Assembly (NCBI GenBank): GCA_017518225.1
Contig: JAFWVV010000052.1
Coordinates: forward strand, 1 to 64,000
Direction: 5' to 3'
DNA length: 64,000 nucleotides
Source: Oscillospiraceae bacterium
GTDB lineage: Bacteria > Bacillota > Clostridia > Oscillospirales > Oscillospiraceae
Both the position numbers and the translations under genes were made by a program. This document shows, piece after piece, positions 24,972 to 33,976 of this stretch. The notes under the pieces are model-generated. The model saw only the letters and a program-made list of their open reading frames with translations, ran no database searches and was not told the DNA's origin. The number at the start of each line of letters is the position of its first letter. The first letter of the stretch is position 1.

Positions 24972-27207
24972 CGTTCTCTGTTTCCTCCATTTTCGCCTGT
25001 GCGATCATCAGCTGTCCCAGCGACAGCCCTTCGTCGTTGCAGGAGACCCGGCGGTGCTTCCAGACCCGAAAGCCCGCCTGCTCCAGAAGCGGCGGCAAGC
25101 GCCGCATCAAAATCATGTTCTGAAAGCTGCCGCCCGAGAGCGCCACGTCGTTCAACCCCGTCTGCTCCCGCGCTGCGCGGCAGAGCGCCAGCGCCACGCG
25201 CAGCAGGGTATTGTGAAAACGCCCGGCAATCTCGCCGACGGGAATGCCGGCGTCACGCTCGCGCACGAGCTCCCGGATCATCTCCCGCCAGTCAAAGCGC
25301 AGGGGCGCGCCCGCCAGAACCACAGAGTATTCGCCTTCCGCCTCCGTCGCCGCAGCCTCCAGCAGCACGGCGCCCTGCCCCTCGTAGGAGGCGCGTCTTT
25401 TGAGGCCGAGGATCGCGGCCACGCCGTCAAAAAGGCGTCCCATACCGCTCGAGAGCGGGCAGGAGAGCTTTGCCGTCAGAAGCTTTTCGTAAGCCTCCGC
25501 CGCCGGAATCTCTCCGGTCTCGCAGCCGGACTCTCGCAAAAGCGCGAAGGCAATGCGTTCGAGCTCCTTGACCGCACGGTCGCCGCCGACAAGAGGGATC
25601 GGCCGGATCGAGCCGAAGCGCGTAAAGCCGTGATAATCGCCGATCAGGCACTCGCCGCCCCAGCTCGTGCCGTCCTCGCCGTAGCCGACGCCGTCCCAAA
25701 CGAGACCGATGAGCTTTTGATCCAGGCCGTTGTCCGCCATGCAGGCGGCCAGGTGCGCATGATGGTGCTGCACCGCGAGCGCGGGAATTTTTTCCGCCGC
25801 GCCGCGCTCGGCGGCGTAAAGCGTGGAGAGGTAATCGGGGTGTTTATCGTGAACGAGCAGCGCAGGAACGACGTCGAAAAGCCGCTCAAAGTGGCGGATC
25901 TGCGCGGCATAGTGCTCATAGCTGTCCATATTTTTCAGATCGCCGATGTGCTGTGAGGGAAAAACATGGCTTCCTCGGGACAGGCAGAAGCTCGCCTTCT
26001 GCTCCGCGCCGCAGGCGAGGATCGGCGGCAGCGTCCGCGCCATCTCCAGCGGAAACGGCACATAGCCGCGGCTGCGGCGGGCGAAGTACTCCGCCCCGTC
26101 GAGCACCCAGCACAGCGAATCGTCGCAGCGCGTCTGGATCTCCCGGTCGTGCAGCAGGAAGCCGTCGGCCACGCCGGAGAGCTTCTTCAGCGCATCCGCG
26201 TCGTCCTTGATGATCGGCTGATCCGAAAGGTTGGCGCTCGTCATCACCAGCGCCGGAAACCGCTCGTCCATGAGCAGGATGTGCAGCGGCGTATAGGGCA
26301 GCATCAGACCCAGATCGCCGTTTTCACTTAAGTACCAAAGCCCCGGCTCCCGTTTTTTCAGGAGCACGATGGGCTTTTGCGGACTGTCCAGCACGGCTTC
26401 CTCCGCCGCGCTGAGCTCGCACAGCGCCCGCGCCGCGTCCAGATCGCGGCACATCAGCGCAAAGGGGCGCTCGTCGCGCTGCTTTCTCTGCCGCAGGCGG
26501 CGCACCGCCGCCGCGTCGTCACAGCGGCAGGCCAGGTGCATCCCGCCAAGCCCCTTGACGGCGACGACGCCGCCGCCAAGCAGCGTTTTTTGCGCCAGCG
26601 CAATCGCGTCGCCCGCGCGCTCCCGCCCCGCCGCGTCCAGATACCGCAGGCGGGGGCCGCAGACCGGGCAGCAGTCCGGCTGCGCGTGGTAGCGGCGGTT
26701 TTCGATGTCGTGGTATTCCCGCTCGCAATCCGGACACATCGGAAACTTTTGCATCGAGGTCTTCGCCCGGTCGTAGGGAATGTCGCGAATAATGGTGAAG
26801 CGCGGGCCGCAGTTGGTGCAGTTGATGAAGGGATAGCGATAGCGCCGGTCGCGCGGGTCGAACAGCTCCCGGCGGCAGTCGGCGCAGACGGCAGCGTCCG
26901 GGGAGATCAGCGTCTTGCGCAGCGCCTCGGTGCAGCTGCCGCGAATCTCAAAATCCGGAAAGTGACTAAGCTGCGCGCTGTACGCCGTTTCGACGCGCTC
27001 GATCAGCGCCAGCCGCGGTGCGCGCCGCGGCAGCTCGCCGACAAAACGCTCCAGTACCGCGCGCTCGCCCTCCAACTCCAGCGTCACGCCGGAGGAGGTG
27101 TTTTGGATGAAACCGCGCAGACCATAGTCCTTCACCAGTCTGTGGATGAACGGGCGAAATCCGACGCCCTGCACGATGCCGTGGATTTTGATAATCGCTC
27201 GTTCCAC
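24940..27207 (-). CDS. hypF: Carbamoyltransferase HypF
   Basis: The 755 residues make the carbamoyl group for the cyanide ligands from carbamoyl phosphate and ATP and pass it to HypE. Domains in order: acylphosphatase (1-90, GIVQGVGFRPF), two zinc-finger units made of four CxxC pairs (about 105-185), a YrdC-like domain (about 200-380) and a Kae1-like domain (about 390-755) with HHHAH and SGGSFQN. The start codon is GTG, preceded by GAAGGGG. It is the first gene of the hydrogenase operon, about 60 bases downstream of the promoter at 27267-27295. Confidence 0.95.
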   Translation of the reverse strand: MERAIIKIHGIVQGVGFRPFIHRLVKDYGLRGFIQNTSSGVTLELEGERAVLERFVGELPRRAPRLALIERVETAYSAQLSHFPDFEIRGSCTEALRKTLISPDAAVCADCRRELFDPRDRRYRYPFINCTNCGPRFTIIRDIPYDRAKTSMQKFPMCPDCEREYHDIENRRYHAQPDCCPVCGPRLRYLDAAGRERAGDAIALAQKTLLGGGVVAVKGLGGMHLACRCDDAAAVRRLRQRKQRDERPFALMCRDLDAARALCELSAAEEAVLDSPQKPIVLLKKREPGLWYLSENGDLGLMLPYTPLHILLMDERFPALVMTSANLSDQPIIKDDADALKKLSGVADGFLLHDREIQTRCDDSLCWVLDGAEYFARRSRGYVPFPLEMARTLPPILACGAEQKASFCLSRGSHVFPSQHIGDLKNMDSYEHYAAQIRHFERLFDVVPALLVHDKHPDYLSTLYAAERGAAEKIPALAVQHHHAHLAACMADNGLDQKLIGLVWDGVGYGEDGTSWGGECLIGDYHGFTRFGSIRPIPLVGGDRAVKELERIAFALLRESGCETGEIPAAEAYEKLLTAKLSCPLSSGMGRLFDGVAAILGLKRRASYEGQGAVLLEAAATEAEGEYSVVLAGAPLRFDWREMIRELVRERDAGIPVGEIAGRFHNTLLRVALALCRAAREQTGLNDVALSGGSFQNMILMRRLPPLLEQAGFRVWKHRRVSCNDEGLSLGQLMIAQAKMEETENDVSGSAFKTD

Positions 27208-27266
27208 TCTGTGGCGCCCCTTCCGCCCGGTCTTATCGCCGCGGCCAAATATTTCTCCATTATTGT

Positions 27267-27295
27267 ATTATAAACTTTTCTCGTTAGCTTGACAA
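27267..27295 (-). promoter_or_regulatory. Promoter of the hyp-mbh operon
   Basis: -35 TTGTCA (27290-27295), 17-base spacer and perfect -10 TATAAT (27267-27272) on the minus strand. It is the only strong promoter seen for the 13.3-kb run of overlapping genes from hypF to the ferredoxin. Confidence 0.8.
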
Positions 27296-27326
27296 GAAAA
27301 GAGATTTTTTTGACAATCTTTGTCTC

Positions 27327-28613
27327 TTATTCGATCTCAATTTCCTCCTGGCGAAGGCTTTCCGCATGGAGATAAATTCTCACCTCCTGCTGCTGATCGC
27401 TGAGGCAGCGCAGCTCGTAGCAGGGGATGCTCCGCCCGTCCGCGCCGGCAATGCTGACGCGGCGCAGCTCCTGCAGCTTCAAGCCCTCCGGCAGGCGCTG
27501 CCTCAGCGTCTCCTCGTCCTGTGCCCAGCGCTCCGGCGCAAGCTTCTCGCCCGCGTTTGCAAAGGACAGCGCATACAGCGAGCCGTCATCGAGCGCAACG
27601 CTGACGGAGATCGCGCGCTCAAGAGGCGTCACGCCCGCCGTCTCGGCGCTGTATCGCAGATCCAGCAGTTCCCCGCGCTCCTCGCTGCGTTCCAGCCGCA
27701 GCCGCCGTACGCCGATCGCAGTCAGAGCCTTTTCCGCCGCAGCGCGCGCCTGCTCCTCGCTGATATTCCGCTCGCTGACAAGGCGCTCGTCGCGCAGAGC
27801 CTCCACGCCCGCCGCCGTCACCGTGAGCGTTTGGCTACCGTGCGTCAGAAGCAGGCAGCCCTGATCCTCATAGCTTGCGGTTATCTCCAGCTCCTCCGGC
27901 GCACAGCCAAGCAGCTGCGCCGCCTGTTCTCTCGCGCGCGTCTCGTCCACCGGCTGCGCGTCTTTTTCCTCCCGCGCCGAATAGCGCCCCGGGTAGACCG
28001 GCGCATCCACGCCGGAAAAGCCCTGCGCGTAGCTGCCGAGCTGCTCGCTCAAAAACCGCGGCGCCTCGTCCAGCACGTTGGCAATCTGCCGTTCGCGGCG
28101 ATCCATCTCGATCGTTCCGTCCGCCAGGTCTTGCTGCATACCCTCCATCGCCTCGGCCAGCGCCGCCGCCGTCTGCGACAGCTCGACGAGCTTTTCCCGC
28201 TGTTCGTCCTGAAAGCCCTGCTCCGCCGCCTCGCGGCAGAGGGTGTACGCGTAATCGCCCGCGAGACCGAGAAATCGCTTGAGTTCCATCATCTCCACGG
28301 TAGAAAATGGCAGCGCGGACAGCGCCGTGCCCGCTCTCTGCGCGTCGGCGTAGCTCTCGGCGCAGACCTTGGCGCACATCGCCCCATCGGCGGCGTACAG
28401 GCTCTTTTGCAGGGAGCGGCTGAACGCGTCGAGCGCATCGACGGTCTCGGCAAAGGCGCGCTCGGCGTCGACCGCCGTCTGACGGCGGTAGTCCTCAAGC
28501 TTCAAAAACCCAAGCAGCGCGAGCGCGCCGAGCAGCACGAAGGCCGCCGTCAGAAAAGAAATCAGGCGAGCGGCGCCTCGCCGGGACATGCTTTTGCGTG
28601 TTTTTCGTTTCAT
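27327..28613 (-). CDS. ypeB: YpeB-like spore germination protein
   Basis: The 428 residues have one N-terminal membrane helix (about 17-37), a long helical YpeB domain and PepSY-like repeats toward the C-terminus. In Bacillus, YpeB stabilises the cortex lytic enzyme SleB in the spore and is usually encoded next to it; no sleB is seen here. Length fits the family (about 450). The ribosome-binding site AGAGGTGA lies in the 3' arm of an 11-bp hairpin (28623-28654) between this gene and gltX. Confidence 0.85.
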   Translation of the reverse strand: MKRKTRKSMSRRGAARLISFLTAAFVLLGALALLGFLKLEDYRRQTAVDAERAFAETVDALDAFSRSLQKSLYAADGAMCAKVCAESYADAQRAGTALSALPFSTVEMMELKRFLGLAGDYAYTLCREAAEQGFQDEQREKLVELSQTAAALAEAMEGMQQDLADGTIEMDRRERQIANVLDEAPRFLSEQLGSYAQGFSGVDAPVYPGRYSAREEKDAQPVDETRAREQAAQLLGCAPEELEITASYEDQGCLLLTHGSQTLTVTAAGVEALRDERLVSERNISEEQARAAAEKALTAIGVRRLRLERSEERGELLDLRYSAETAGVTPLERAISVSVALDDGSLYALSFANAGEKLAPERWAQDEETLRQRLPEGLKLQELRRVSIAGADGRSIPCYELRCLSDQQQEVRIYLHAESLRQEEIEIE

Positions 28614-28622
28614 AAAAAATCA

Positions 28623-28654
28623 CCTCTTTTTGCCATAGTCTTTGCAAAAAGAGG
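28623..28654 (-). terminator. gltX-ypeB intergenic hairpin covering the ypeB ribosome-binding site
   Basis: An 11-bp perfect stem (28644-28654 with 28623-28633) and 10-base loop lie 25 bases past the gltX stop, followed by TGATTTTTT on the minus strand. It looks like an intrinsic terminator, but its 3' arm contains AGAGG of the ypeB ribosome-binding site, so it could also control ypeB translation. Confidence 0.75.
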
Positions 28655-28679
28655 CGATCGTATGTGTTTTTTGTTTGTA

Positions 28680-30155
28680 TCAGTTCAGCTTTTCAAGACC
28701 GATGCGAAGACGTCGCAGCGTCTCCTCACGGCCGAGGATGCGGCAAATCTCCACCGCGCCGCCGGGCGTGACGCTCTTGCCTGCAGCGGCGATGCGCACG
28801 GGCCACATGACGACGGAATTCTTCACGCTCTCGCGCTCGGCCAGACCGGTCATCGCGCCAAGGATGTGCTCGTCGTCCCAGACGGGCAGCCGCTCAAAGA
28901 TCGGCAATACCAGCGCAAGCATATTTTTGCTGCTCTGCTCGTCGGACTTGGACTTCTTATGCACAAAGAGCTCGGTCTCGTAGTCCGGCAGCGCGTCGAA
29001 AAAGTCCAGCTTCTCCGGAATATCGGTCAGCACCTCCGTGCGCTGCTGCAAAAGCGCGGCGATCGCGGCGGCGTCGTAGTTCTCGTTTTTCACGGCAGAG
29101 CGGATATAGGGCTCGGCCACGGCGGCGAAGCGCTCCGGGCTCATTGCGCGGATATACTCGCTGTTGAAGTAGCGCAGCTTGTCGATGTCAAAAATCGCCG
29201 GGGACTTGGAAATGCCCGCGAGGTCAAAGGCTTCCTGCAGCTCGGCGAGGCTGAAAATCTCGCGCTCGCCGCGCGGGCTCCAGCCCAGCAGCGCCACATA
29301 GTTGAGCACCGCCTCCGTCAGATATCCCTGCGCGATCAGATCCTCGTAGGAGGGATCACCGTGGCGCTTGGACATCTTGTGCTGCGCGTCGCGCATAACG
29401 GGCGAACAGTGGACGTAGCGGGGCACCTCCCAGCCAAAGCCCTCATAGAGGAGATTGTACTTCGGCGAGGACGAGAGATATTCACTGCCGCGCACGACGT
29501 GGGTAATGCCCATCAGATGGTCGTCCACGACGTTGGCAAAGTTATACGTGGGCAGGCCGTCGCGCTTGATGAGCACCTGATCGTCCAGCGTCGTATTTTC
29601 TACGGTAATATCACCAAAGATCTCGTCGTGGAAGGTGGTCGTCCCTTCGTGGGGTACGCGCTGGCGGATGACGTAGGGCTCGCCTGCGGCGGCGCGGCGC
29701 TCGGATTCCTCCGCGCTCATCGCGCGGCAGGGGTCGTCGGCGCGGTCAAATTCGCCCGTGTCCTCCTCGCTCTCGGTCTTCTCACAGAAGCAGCGGTAGG
29801 CGTGGCCGCGCGAAACCAGAAGCTCCGCGTACTCCTTGTAGAGCGGGCGGCGCTCGGTCTGCACGTAGGGGCCGACGGGGCCGCCGACGTCCGGCCCCTC
29901 GTCGTGACGCAGGCCGCACTCAGCCATGGTCTTGTAAATCACGTCCACCGCACCTTCCACCAGACGCCCCTGATCGGTGTCCTCGATGCGCAGAATAAAC
30001 TTGCCGCCCTCGTGACGGGCAATCAGATAGGTATAGAGCGCGGTGCGCAGGTTGCCGACGTGCATATAACCCGTGGGCGAGGGCGCAAAGCGCGTACGCA
30101 CCTCGTTTTTCGGGATGCGCGCCTCCATCTCGTTGAACCATGCCGTATCTTTCAT
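28680..30155 (-). CDS. gltX: Glutamate-tRNA ligase
   Basis: The 491 residues form a discriminating or non-discriminating GluRS: class I signature PSPTGYMHVGN (HIGH equivalent, about residue 26), HKMSKRHG (about residue 240) and a helical C-terminal anticodon-binding domain. It charges tRNA-Glu and, if gatCAB is present elsewhere, perhaps tRNA-Gln. GGAGG lies 9 bases before the ATG. Its promoter interlocks with that of the divergent trpS. Confidence 0.95.
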   Translation of the reverse strand: MKDTAWFNEMEARIPKNEVRTRFAPSPTGYMHVGNLRTALYTYLIARHEGGKFILRIEDTDQGRLVEGAVDVIYKTMAECGLRHDEGPDVGGPVGPYVQTERRPLYKEYAELLVSRGHAYRCFCEKTESEEDTGEFDRADDPCRAMSAEESERRAAAGEPYVIRQRVPHEGTTTFHDEIFGDITVENTTLDDQVLIKRDGLPTYNFANVVDDHLMGITHVVRGSEYLSSSPKYNLLYEGFGWEVPRYVHCSPVMRDAQHKMSKRHGDPSYEDLIAQGYLTEAVLNYVALLGWSPRGEREIFSLAELQEAFDLAGISKSPAIFDIDKLRYFNSEYIRAMSPERFAAVAEPYIRSAVKNENYDAAAIAALLQQRTEVLTDIPEKLDFFDALPDYETELFVHKKSKSDEQSSKNMLALVLPIFERLPVWDDEHILGAMTGLAERESVKNSVVMWPVRIAAAGKSVTPGGAVEICRILGREETLRRLRIGLEKLN

Positions 30156-30191
30156 AGGAAAAACCTCCGTGTACTAACAATGCGTGCTCTT

Positions 30192-30220
30192 ATTGTATTT
30201 TTTTCGTTTCATATTGTCAA
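30192..30220 (-). promoter_or_regulatory. gltX promoter
   Basis: Perfect -35 TTGACA (30215-30220), 17-base spacer, -10 TACAAT (30192-30197) on the minus strand. Its -35 overlaps five bases of the divergent trpS -35. Confidence 0.8.
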
Positions 30221-30242
30221 GATGAACTTGTTTTGATAAAAT
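30214..30242 (+). promoter_or_regulatory. trpS promoter
   Basis: -35 TTGTCA (30214-30219), 17-base spacer, -10 TAAAAT (30237-30242) on the plus strand, sharing the short palindromic TTGTCAA region with the gltX promoter. Confidence 0.75.
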
Positions 30243-30279
30243 AAACGGCAAGCAGTTTTCAAGAAGCGAGGTGCTTTGC

Positions 30280-31296
30280 ATGGACAACACGACGGAAAAG
30301 AAAAAAATCATGCTCTCGGGCATTAAGCCCACGGGCGATCTCACGCTCGGCTCCTATCTCGGGGCGATCAAAAACTGGGCGGAGCGCGCCGAGCAGTTCG
30401 ACTGTTATTATTTCATGGCGGATCTGCACGCGCTGACCACGCGCAACGACCCGGCGCTGCTGCGCCGCCGTACGCTCGAGCAGCTGGCGCAGTATGTCGC
30501 CTGCGGGCTCGATCCGCAGAAAAACACGCTCTTCATCCAGAGCCACGTGCCCGCGCACGCCGAGCTCGGCTGGATTCTCAACTGCTACACCATGTTCGGC
30601 GAGCTCAGCCGCATGACGCAGTTTAAGGATAAGAGCGCGAAAAACGCCGACAACATCAACGGCGGCCTGTTCACCTATCCCTCGCTGATGGCGGCGGATA
30701 TCCTGCTGTACCAGCCGGACTTCGTCCCCGTCGGCGACGATCAGAAGCAGCACGTCGAGCTGACGCGTGATATCGCCAACCGCTTTAACAATCTCTACGG
30801 CGAGACCTTCCGCATGCCGGAGCCTTTTATCCCGAAGGTGGGCGCGCGCGTGATGGATCTGCTCAATCCGCACAGCAAGATGTCCAAGTCCGACGAGGTC
30901 GGCAACGGCCGCGTCTGCCTGATGGACGCGCCGGAGGATATCATGCGCAAATTCAAGCGCGCCGTGACCGACTCCGACAGCGAGCGCTGCGTACGCTACG
31001 CCCCGGAGGAAAAGCCCGGCGTGGCAAACCTCATGAGCATTTACGCCGCCGTCACCGGCAAAAGCTTTGCCGAAATCGAGGCAGAATTCGAGGGTCAGGG
31101 CTACGGCGTCTTCAAGCCCACCGTCGGCGAGGCCGTCGTCGAGACCCTCCGCCCGATCCGCGAGGAGGCAACGCGCATCATGAAGGACAAGGCCTATTTG
31201 GAAAATCTCTGCCGCGAGGGCGCGGAGCGCGCCTCCTATATCGCCAACAAGACCCTGCGCAAGGTCTACAAAAAAGTCGGCCTCGTCGCAAGATAA
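30280..31296 (+). CDS. trpS: Tryptophan-tRNA ligase
   Basis: The 338 residues carry the class I signatures PTGDLTLGSYLGA (about residue 17) and SKMSKSD (about residue 207). I chose the ATG at 30280, with GAGGTG 8 bases upstream, over the in-frame GTG at 30271 that overlaps the ribosome-binding site. It has no T-box leader: the promoter lies only about 40 bases upstream. Confidence 0.95.
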   Translation: MDNTTEKKKIMLSGIKPTGDLTLGSYLGAIKNWAERAEQFDCYYFMADLHALTTRNDPALLRRRTLEQLAQYVACGLDPQKNTLFIQSHVPAHAELGWILNCYTMFGELSRMTQFKDKSAKNADNINGGLFTYPSLMAADILLYQPDFVPVGDDQKQHVELTRDIANRFNNLYGETFRMPEPFIPKVGARVMDLLNPHSKMSKSDEVGNGRVCLMDAPEDIMRKFKRAVTDSDSERCVRYAPEEKPGVANLMSIYAAVTGKSFAEIEAEFEGQGYGVFKPTVGEAVVETLRPIREEATRIMKDKAYLENLCREGAERASYIANKTLRKVYKKVGLVAR

Positions 31297-31332
31297 GTCG
31301 CGCAAAGCGCTACAAACAAACCCACTTTTCTG

Positions 31333-31361
31333 TTGGTAAGCTGCGCCGGACGGCGTATTAT
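31333..31361 (+). promoter_or_regulatory. hflX promoter
   Basis: -35 TTGGTA (31333-31338), 17-base spacer, -10 TATTAT (31356-31361), about 30 bases before the hflX start. Confidence 0.6.
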
Positions 31362-31392
31362 GCCAGCAGCGATACAGCAAAGGACTTGTTCT

Positions 31393-32691
31393 ATGGAAAC
31401 AATCAGCGAAAAAAGGGAACGGGCGGTGCTGGCCGGGCTTTCTGCGGCAAGCATGGACGAGAGCGAGCGCTCCACGGAGCAGTCGATGGAGGAGCTGGCC
31501 GCGCTGGTGGACACCGCCGGCGGCGACACCGTCGCCATCGTGATGCAAAGCCGCTCCACACCGGATCCCCGCAGCTTCATCGGCGACGGCAAAGTGCAGG
31601 AGCTCAAGGAGCTGATCGCGGCCAACGACTGCGATCTCGCCGTTTTTGACAACGAGCTGAGCCCCTCGCAGATGCGTGTGCTGAGCGAGGAGCTGGGCGT
31701 CAAGGTGCTCGACCGCAGCGGCCTGATCCTTGACATCTTCGCCCAGCGGGCGCAGACGCGCGAGGGCAAGCTCCAGGTAGAGCTGGCGCAGTATAAATAT
31801 CTGCTCCCCCGCCTGACCGGCATGTGGACGCATCTGGTGCGCCAGACCGCCTCCGGCGGCCGCTCGCCCATCGGCACGCGCGGCCCGGGCGAAACACAGC
31901 TTGAAACCGACCGCCGGCACATCCGCCGTAAGCTCCAAAAATTAGAGGAGGAGCTGGCCGCGGTGCGCAAGGTGCGCAGCACGCAGCGGCGGCGGCGCGA
32001 GAAAAACGCCATGCCCGTCGTGGCGCTCGTCGGCTACACCAACGCCGGCAAGTCCACACTTCTCAACCGGCTCACCGGGGCGGGTATCCCTGCCAACGAC
32101 CGTCTGTTCGACACGCTCGATACCACCACACGCCGCCTGATGGTCGATGAGACGACGGAGATTTTGCTCTCGGACACCGTCGGCTTCATCCGCAAGCTGC
32201 CGCATCATCTGGTAGAAGCCTTTAAGGCGACGCTGGAGGAACTCAGCTACGCCGACGTGCTGCTGCACGTGATCGACATCTCCTCGCCCGAATGGGAGGA
32301 GCAGGCGCGGGTTGTGGACACGCTGATTCGCCAGCTTGGCGCGGAGGCAACGCCCTGCCTGCACGTATATAACAAATGCGACGCCTATTTCGGCATCCTG
32401 CCCCACGGCGAAGACCTGGTCTGTCTGTCCGCCAAAAGCGGCGAGGGCACCGACGCGCTGGTGGCCAGGCTCTCGCAGATGCTTGCGCGCGGCAAGCGCC
32501 GCGTGACGCTGCGTCTGCCCTATGTGCAGGCCGGACTGGTCGATCTGCTCAACCGCGAGGGCGCAGTGCTGCGCCTCGACTACGGCGACGAGGGCATCGA
32601 CTGTGAGGCGATTGTCACGCCCAATCTCTACGGACGGCTCAAGGACTACATCCCGGATTATCGGGAGGAAAAAGAGCCCTGGGAGGACTGA
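31393..32691 (+). CDS. hflX: Ribosome-associated GTPase HflX
   Basis: The 432 residues show the HflX N-terminal domain (about 1-180, with GTRGPGETQLETDRR) and a G domain with GYTNAGKST (G1), TTTRR (G2), SDTVGF (G3) and NKCD (G4). HflX splits stalled or heat-damaged 70S ribosomes. The ATG at 31393 follows AAAGGA; the frame's earlier starts lie in the promoter region. A GNAT gene follows 6 bases after the stop. Confidence 0.95.
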   Translation: METISEKRERAVLAGLSAASMDESERSTEQSMEELAALVDTAGGDTVAIVMQSRSTPDPRSFIGDGKVQELKELIAANDCDLAVFDNELSPSQMRVLSEELGVKVLDRSGLILDIFAQRAQTREGKLQVELAQYKYLLPRLTGMWTHLVRQTASGGRSPIGTRGPGETQLETDRRHIRRKLQKLEEELAAVRKVRSTQRRRREKNAMPVVALVGYTNAGKSTLLNRLTGAGIPANDRLFDTLDTTTRRLMVDETTEILLSDTVGFIRKLPHHLVEAFKATLEELSYADVLLHVIDISSPEWEEQARVVDTLIRQLGAEATPCLHVYNKCDAYFGILPHGEDLVCLSAKSGEGTDALVARLSQMLARGKRRVTLRLPYVQAGLVDLLNREGAVLRLDYGDEGIDCEAIVTPNLYGRLKDYIPDYREEKEPWED

Positions 32692-32697
32692 TGCGAT

Positions 32698-33153
32698 ATG
32701 GGAGAAAAAAGCATCCGGATTCTTGGCCCGGAGAGCGAAGAAGACCTGATTGCCTTTGAGCACCGCTGCTTTTTGACCGATCACTGGAAAAAAGAGGACT
32801 GGCGCGAGCTGTTGTCGGATCCTCGCGCCGTCTACTACGCGATGTTTGACGGAGAGCGGCTGGTCGGCAACGTGTTTATTTACGACTGGCAGGGCGAGAA
32901 CGACTATATCAAGATCATGAGCCTCGCCGTCCACCCGGACAGCCGGGGGCGCGGTCTTGCGCGCGAACTGCTGCGGCATGTCAGGACAGCGGCGGAAAAG
33001 CCGGGTATCCGGCGCGTCTGCGCGGAAACGCGCGCCTCCAACGCCGCCATGCAACGGGTCTTTGACGCCTGCGGCTATCGGCTCAGCAAGATCGAGGAGG
33101 GTCTCTTCGACGACCCTCCCGAGAGCGGATATAAATATGTGCTGACGCTTTGA
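32698..33153 (+). CDS. GNAT-family N-acetyltransferase
   Basis: The 151 residues have a GNAT fold: motif A SLAVHPDSRGRGLARELL (about 81-98) with the acetyl-CoA loop RGRGLA, and a C-terminal segment ASNAAMQRVFDACGYR. This last pattern resembles RimI, which acetylates ribosomal protein S18, but the protein could act on another target. It lies 6 bases after hflX and uses GGAGG at the end of that gene. Confidence 0.88.
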   Translation: MGEKSIRILGPESEEDLIAFEHRCFLTDHWKKEDWRELLSDPRAVYYAMFDGERLVGNVFIYDWQGENDYIKIMSLAVHPDSRGRGLARELLRHVRTAAEKPGIRRVCAETRASNAAMQRVFDACGYRLSKIEEGLFDDPPESGYKYVLTL

Positions 33154-33242
33154 CGCGGCGTGCGCGGCCGGCGCGCAGGCCTTGCCTGTGCGTCCCTGCT
33201 TGGGCGGCGCCCTCGGCCCGCCCAGGCGTGCTTTTAGAAATA

Positions 33243-33284
33243 CAGCCCCGGGAGCTCAGGCTCCCGGGGCTGTCTGTGTTTTGA
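33243..33284. terminator. Terminator between the GNAT gene and yigZ
   Basis: A 13-bp perfect stem (33243-33255 with 33260-33272) with a 4-base loop. TCTGTGTTTTG follows on the plus strand, and it also lies downstream of the convergent yigZ gene. Confidence 0.85.
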
Positions 33285-33312
33285 TTGGCTTTTGTATAAT
33301 CCGAACGCCAAA

Positions 33313-33948
33313 TTATTTCGGCGCCCTCCACGGCGCGGGGCGCAGGGTCTCTCCGGCGGGCTCCGGCTTGAGCCGCCCGGCGCTGAGATCGAAGATCCGC
33401 GCGCTGAAATCCTCCGCGCGCGCCTCGGGCAGCAGCAGCGTCAGCGTCACCTCCGCGCCGTAGTCCTGCTCAAGCGTCACCGCGTCAAAGGCCTCCGCCT
33501 CGAGCTTCACGCGCTCCAAAAGCGCGTAGGGGCAGCGCAGGCGCAGCTGCTTCCAGCGCCGCACAACGGAAACGCCCGCCGCGTCCAGCGCGTCTTTCGC
33601 GCTCTGGGTATAGGCGCGCAGCAGCCCGCCCGTACCGAGCAGCACCCCGCCGAAATAGCGCGTCACCACGCACACGGCGTTCGTTACGCCCTCGCGGCGA
33701 AAGACCTCCAGCATCGGCAGCCCCGCCGAGCCCTGCGGCTCGCCGTCGTCCGAGTATCGCTCAACGCCGTCGCGCAGCAGATAGCACCAGCAGTTGTGCC
33801 GGGCGTCGTGGTAGGTCTTTTTCATCTCCGCAACGAAGGCGCGCGCCTCTTCCTCGGTTTCCGCCGGACGCACGTGTCCCAAAAAGCGTGATCGCTTTTC
33901 CGTTAGCTCCGCCTCGCCCGCGCCGCCGGGGATATAAAACTCGCTCAT
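33313..33948 (-). CDS. yigZ: YigZ/IMPACT-family protein
   Basis: The 211 residues contain the IMPACT N-terminal domain (about 15-125: KRSRFLGH, DARHNCWCY, DDGEPQGSAG, RYFGGVLLGTGGL) and a DUF1949-like C-terminal domain. The family is linked to translation control in eukaryotes; the bacterial role is not settled. AGGAG lies 8 bases before the ATG. It follows pepF by 28 bases and is probably co-transcribed with it. Confidence 0.92.
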   Translation of the reverse strand: MSEFYIPGGAGEAELTEKRSRFLGHVRPAETEEEARAFVAEMKKTYHDARHNCWCYLLRDGVERYSDDGEPQGSAGLPMLEVFRREGVTNAVCVVTRYFGGVLLGTGGLLRAYTQSAKDALDAAGVSVVRRWKQLRLRCPYALLERVKLEAEAFDAVTLEQDYGAEVTLTLLLPEARAEDFSARIFDLSAGRLKPEPAGETLRPAPWRAPK

Positions 33949-33976
33949 CGTCTTGCTCCTGTTTTTCCCGGAGCGC

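Noticed and set aside
27366..30236. 956-codon plus-strand frame over ypeB and gltX
   Set aside because: It is antisense to two well-supported genes, lacks a plausible ribosome-binding site and has the composition of a mirror frame.
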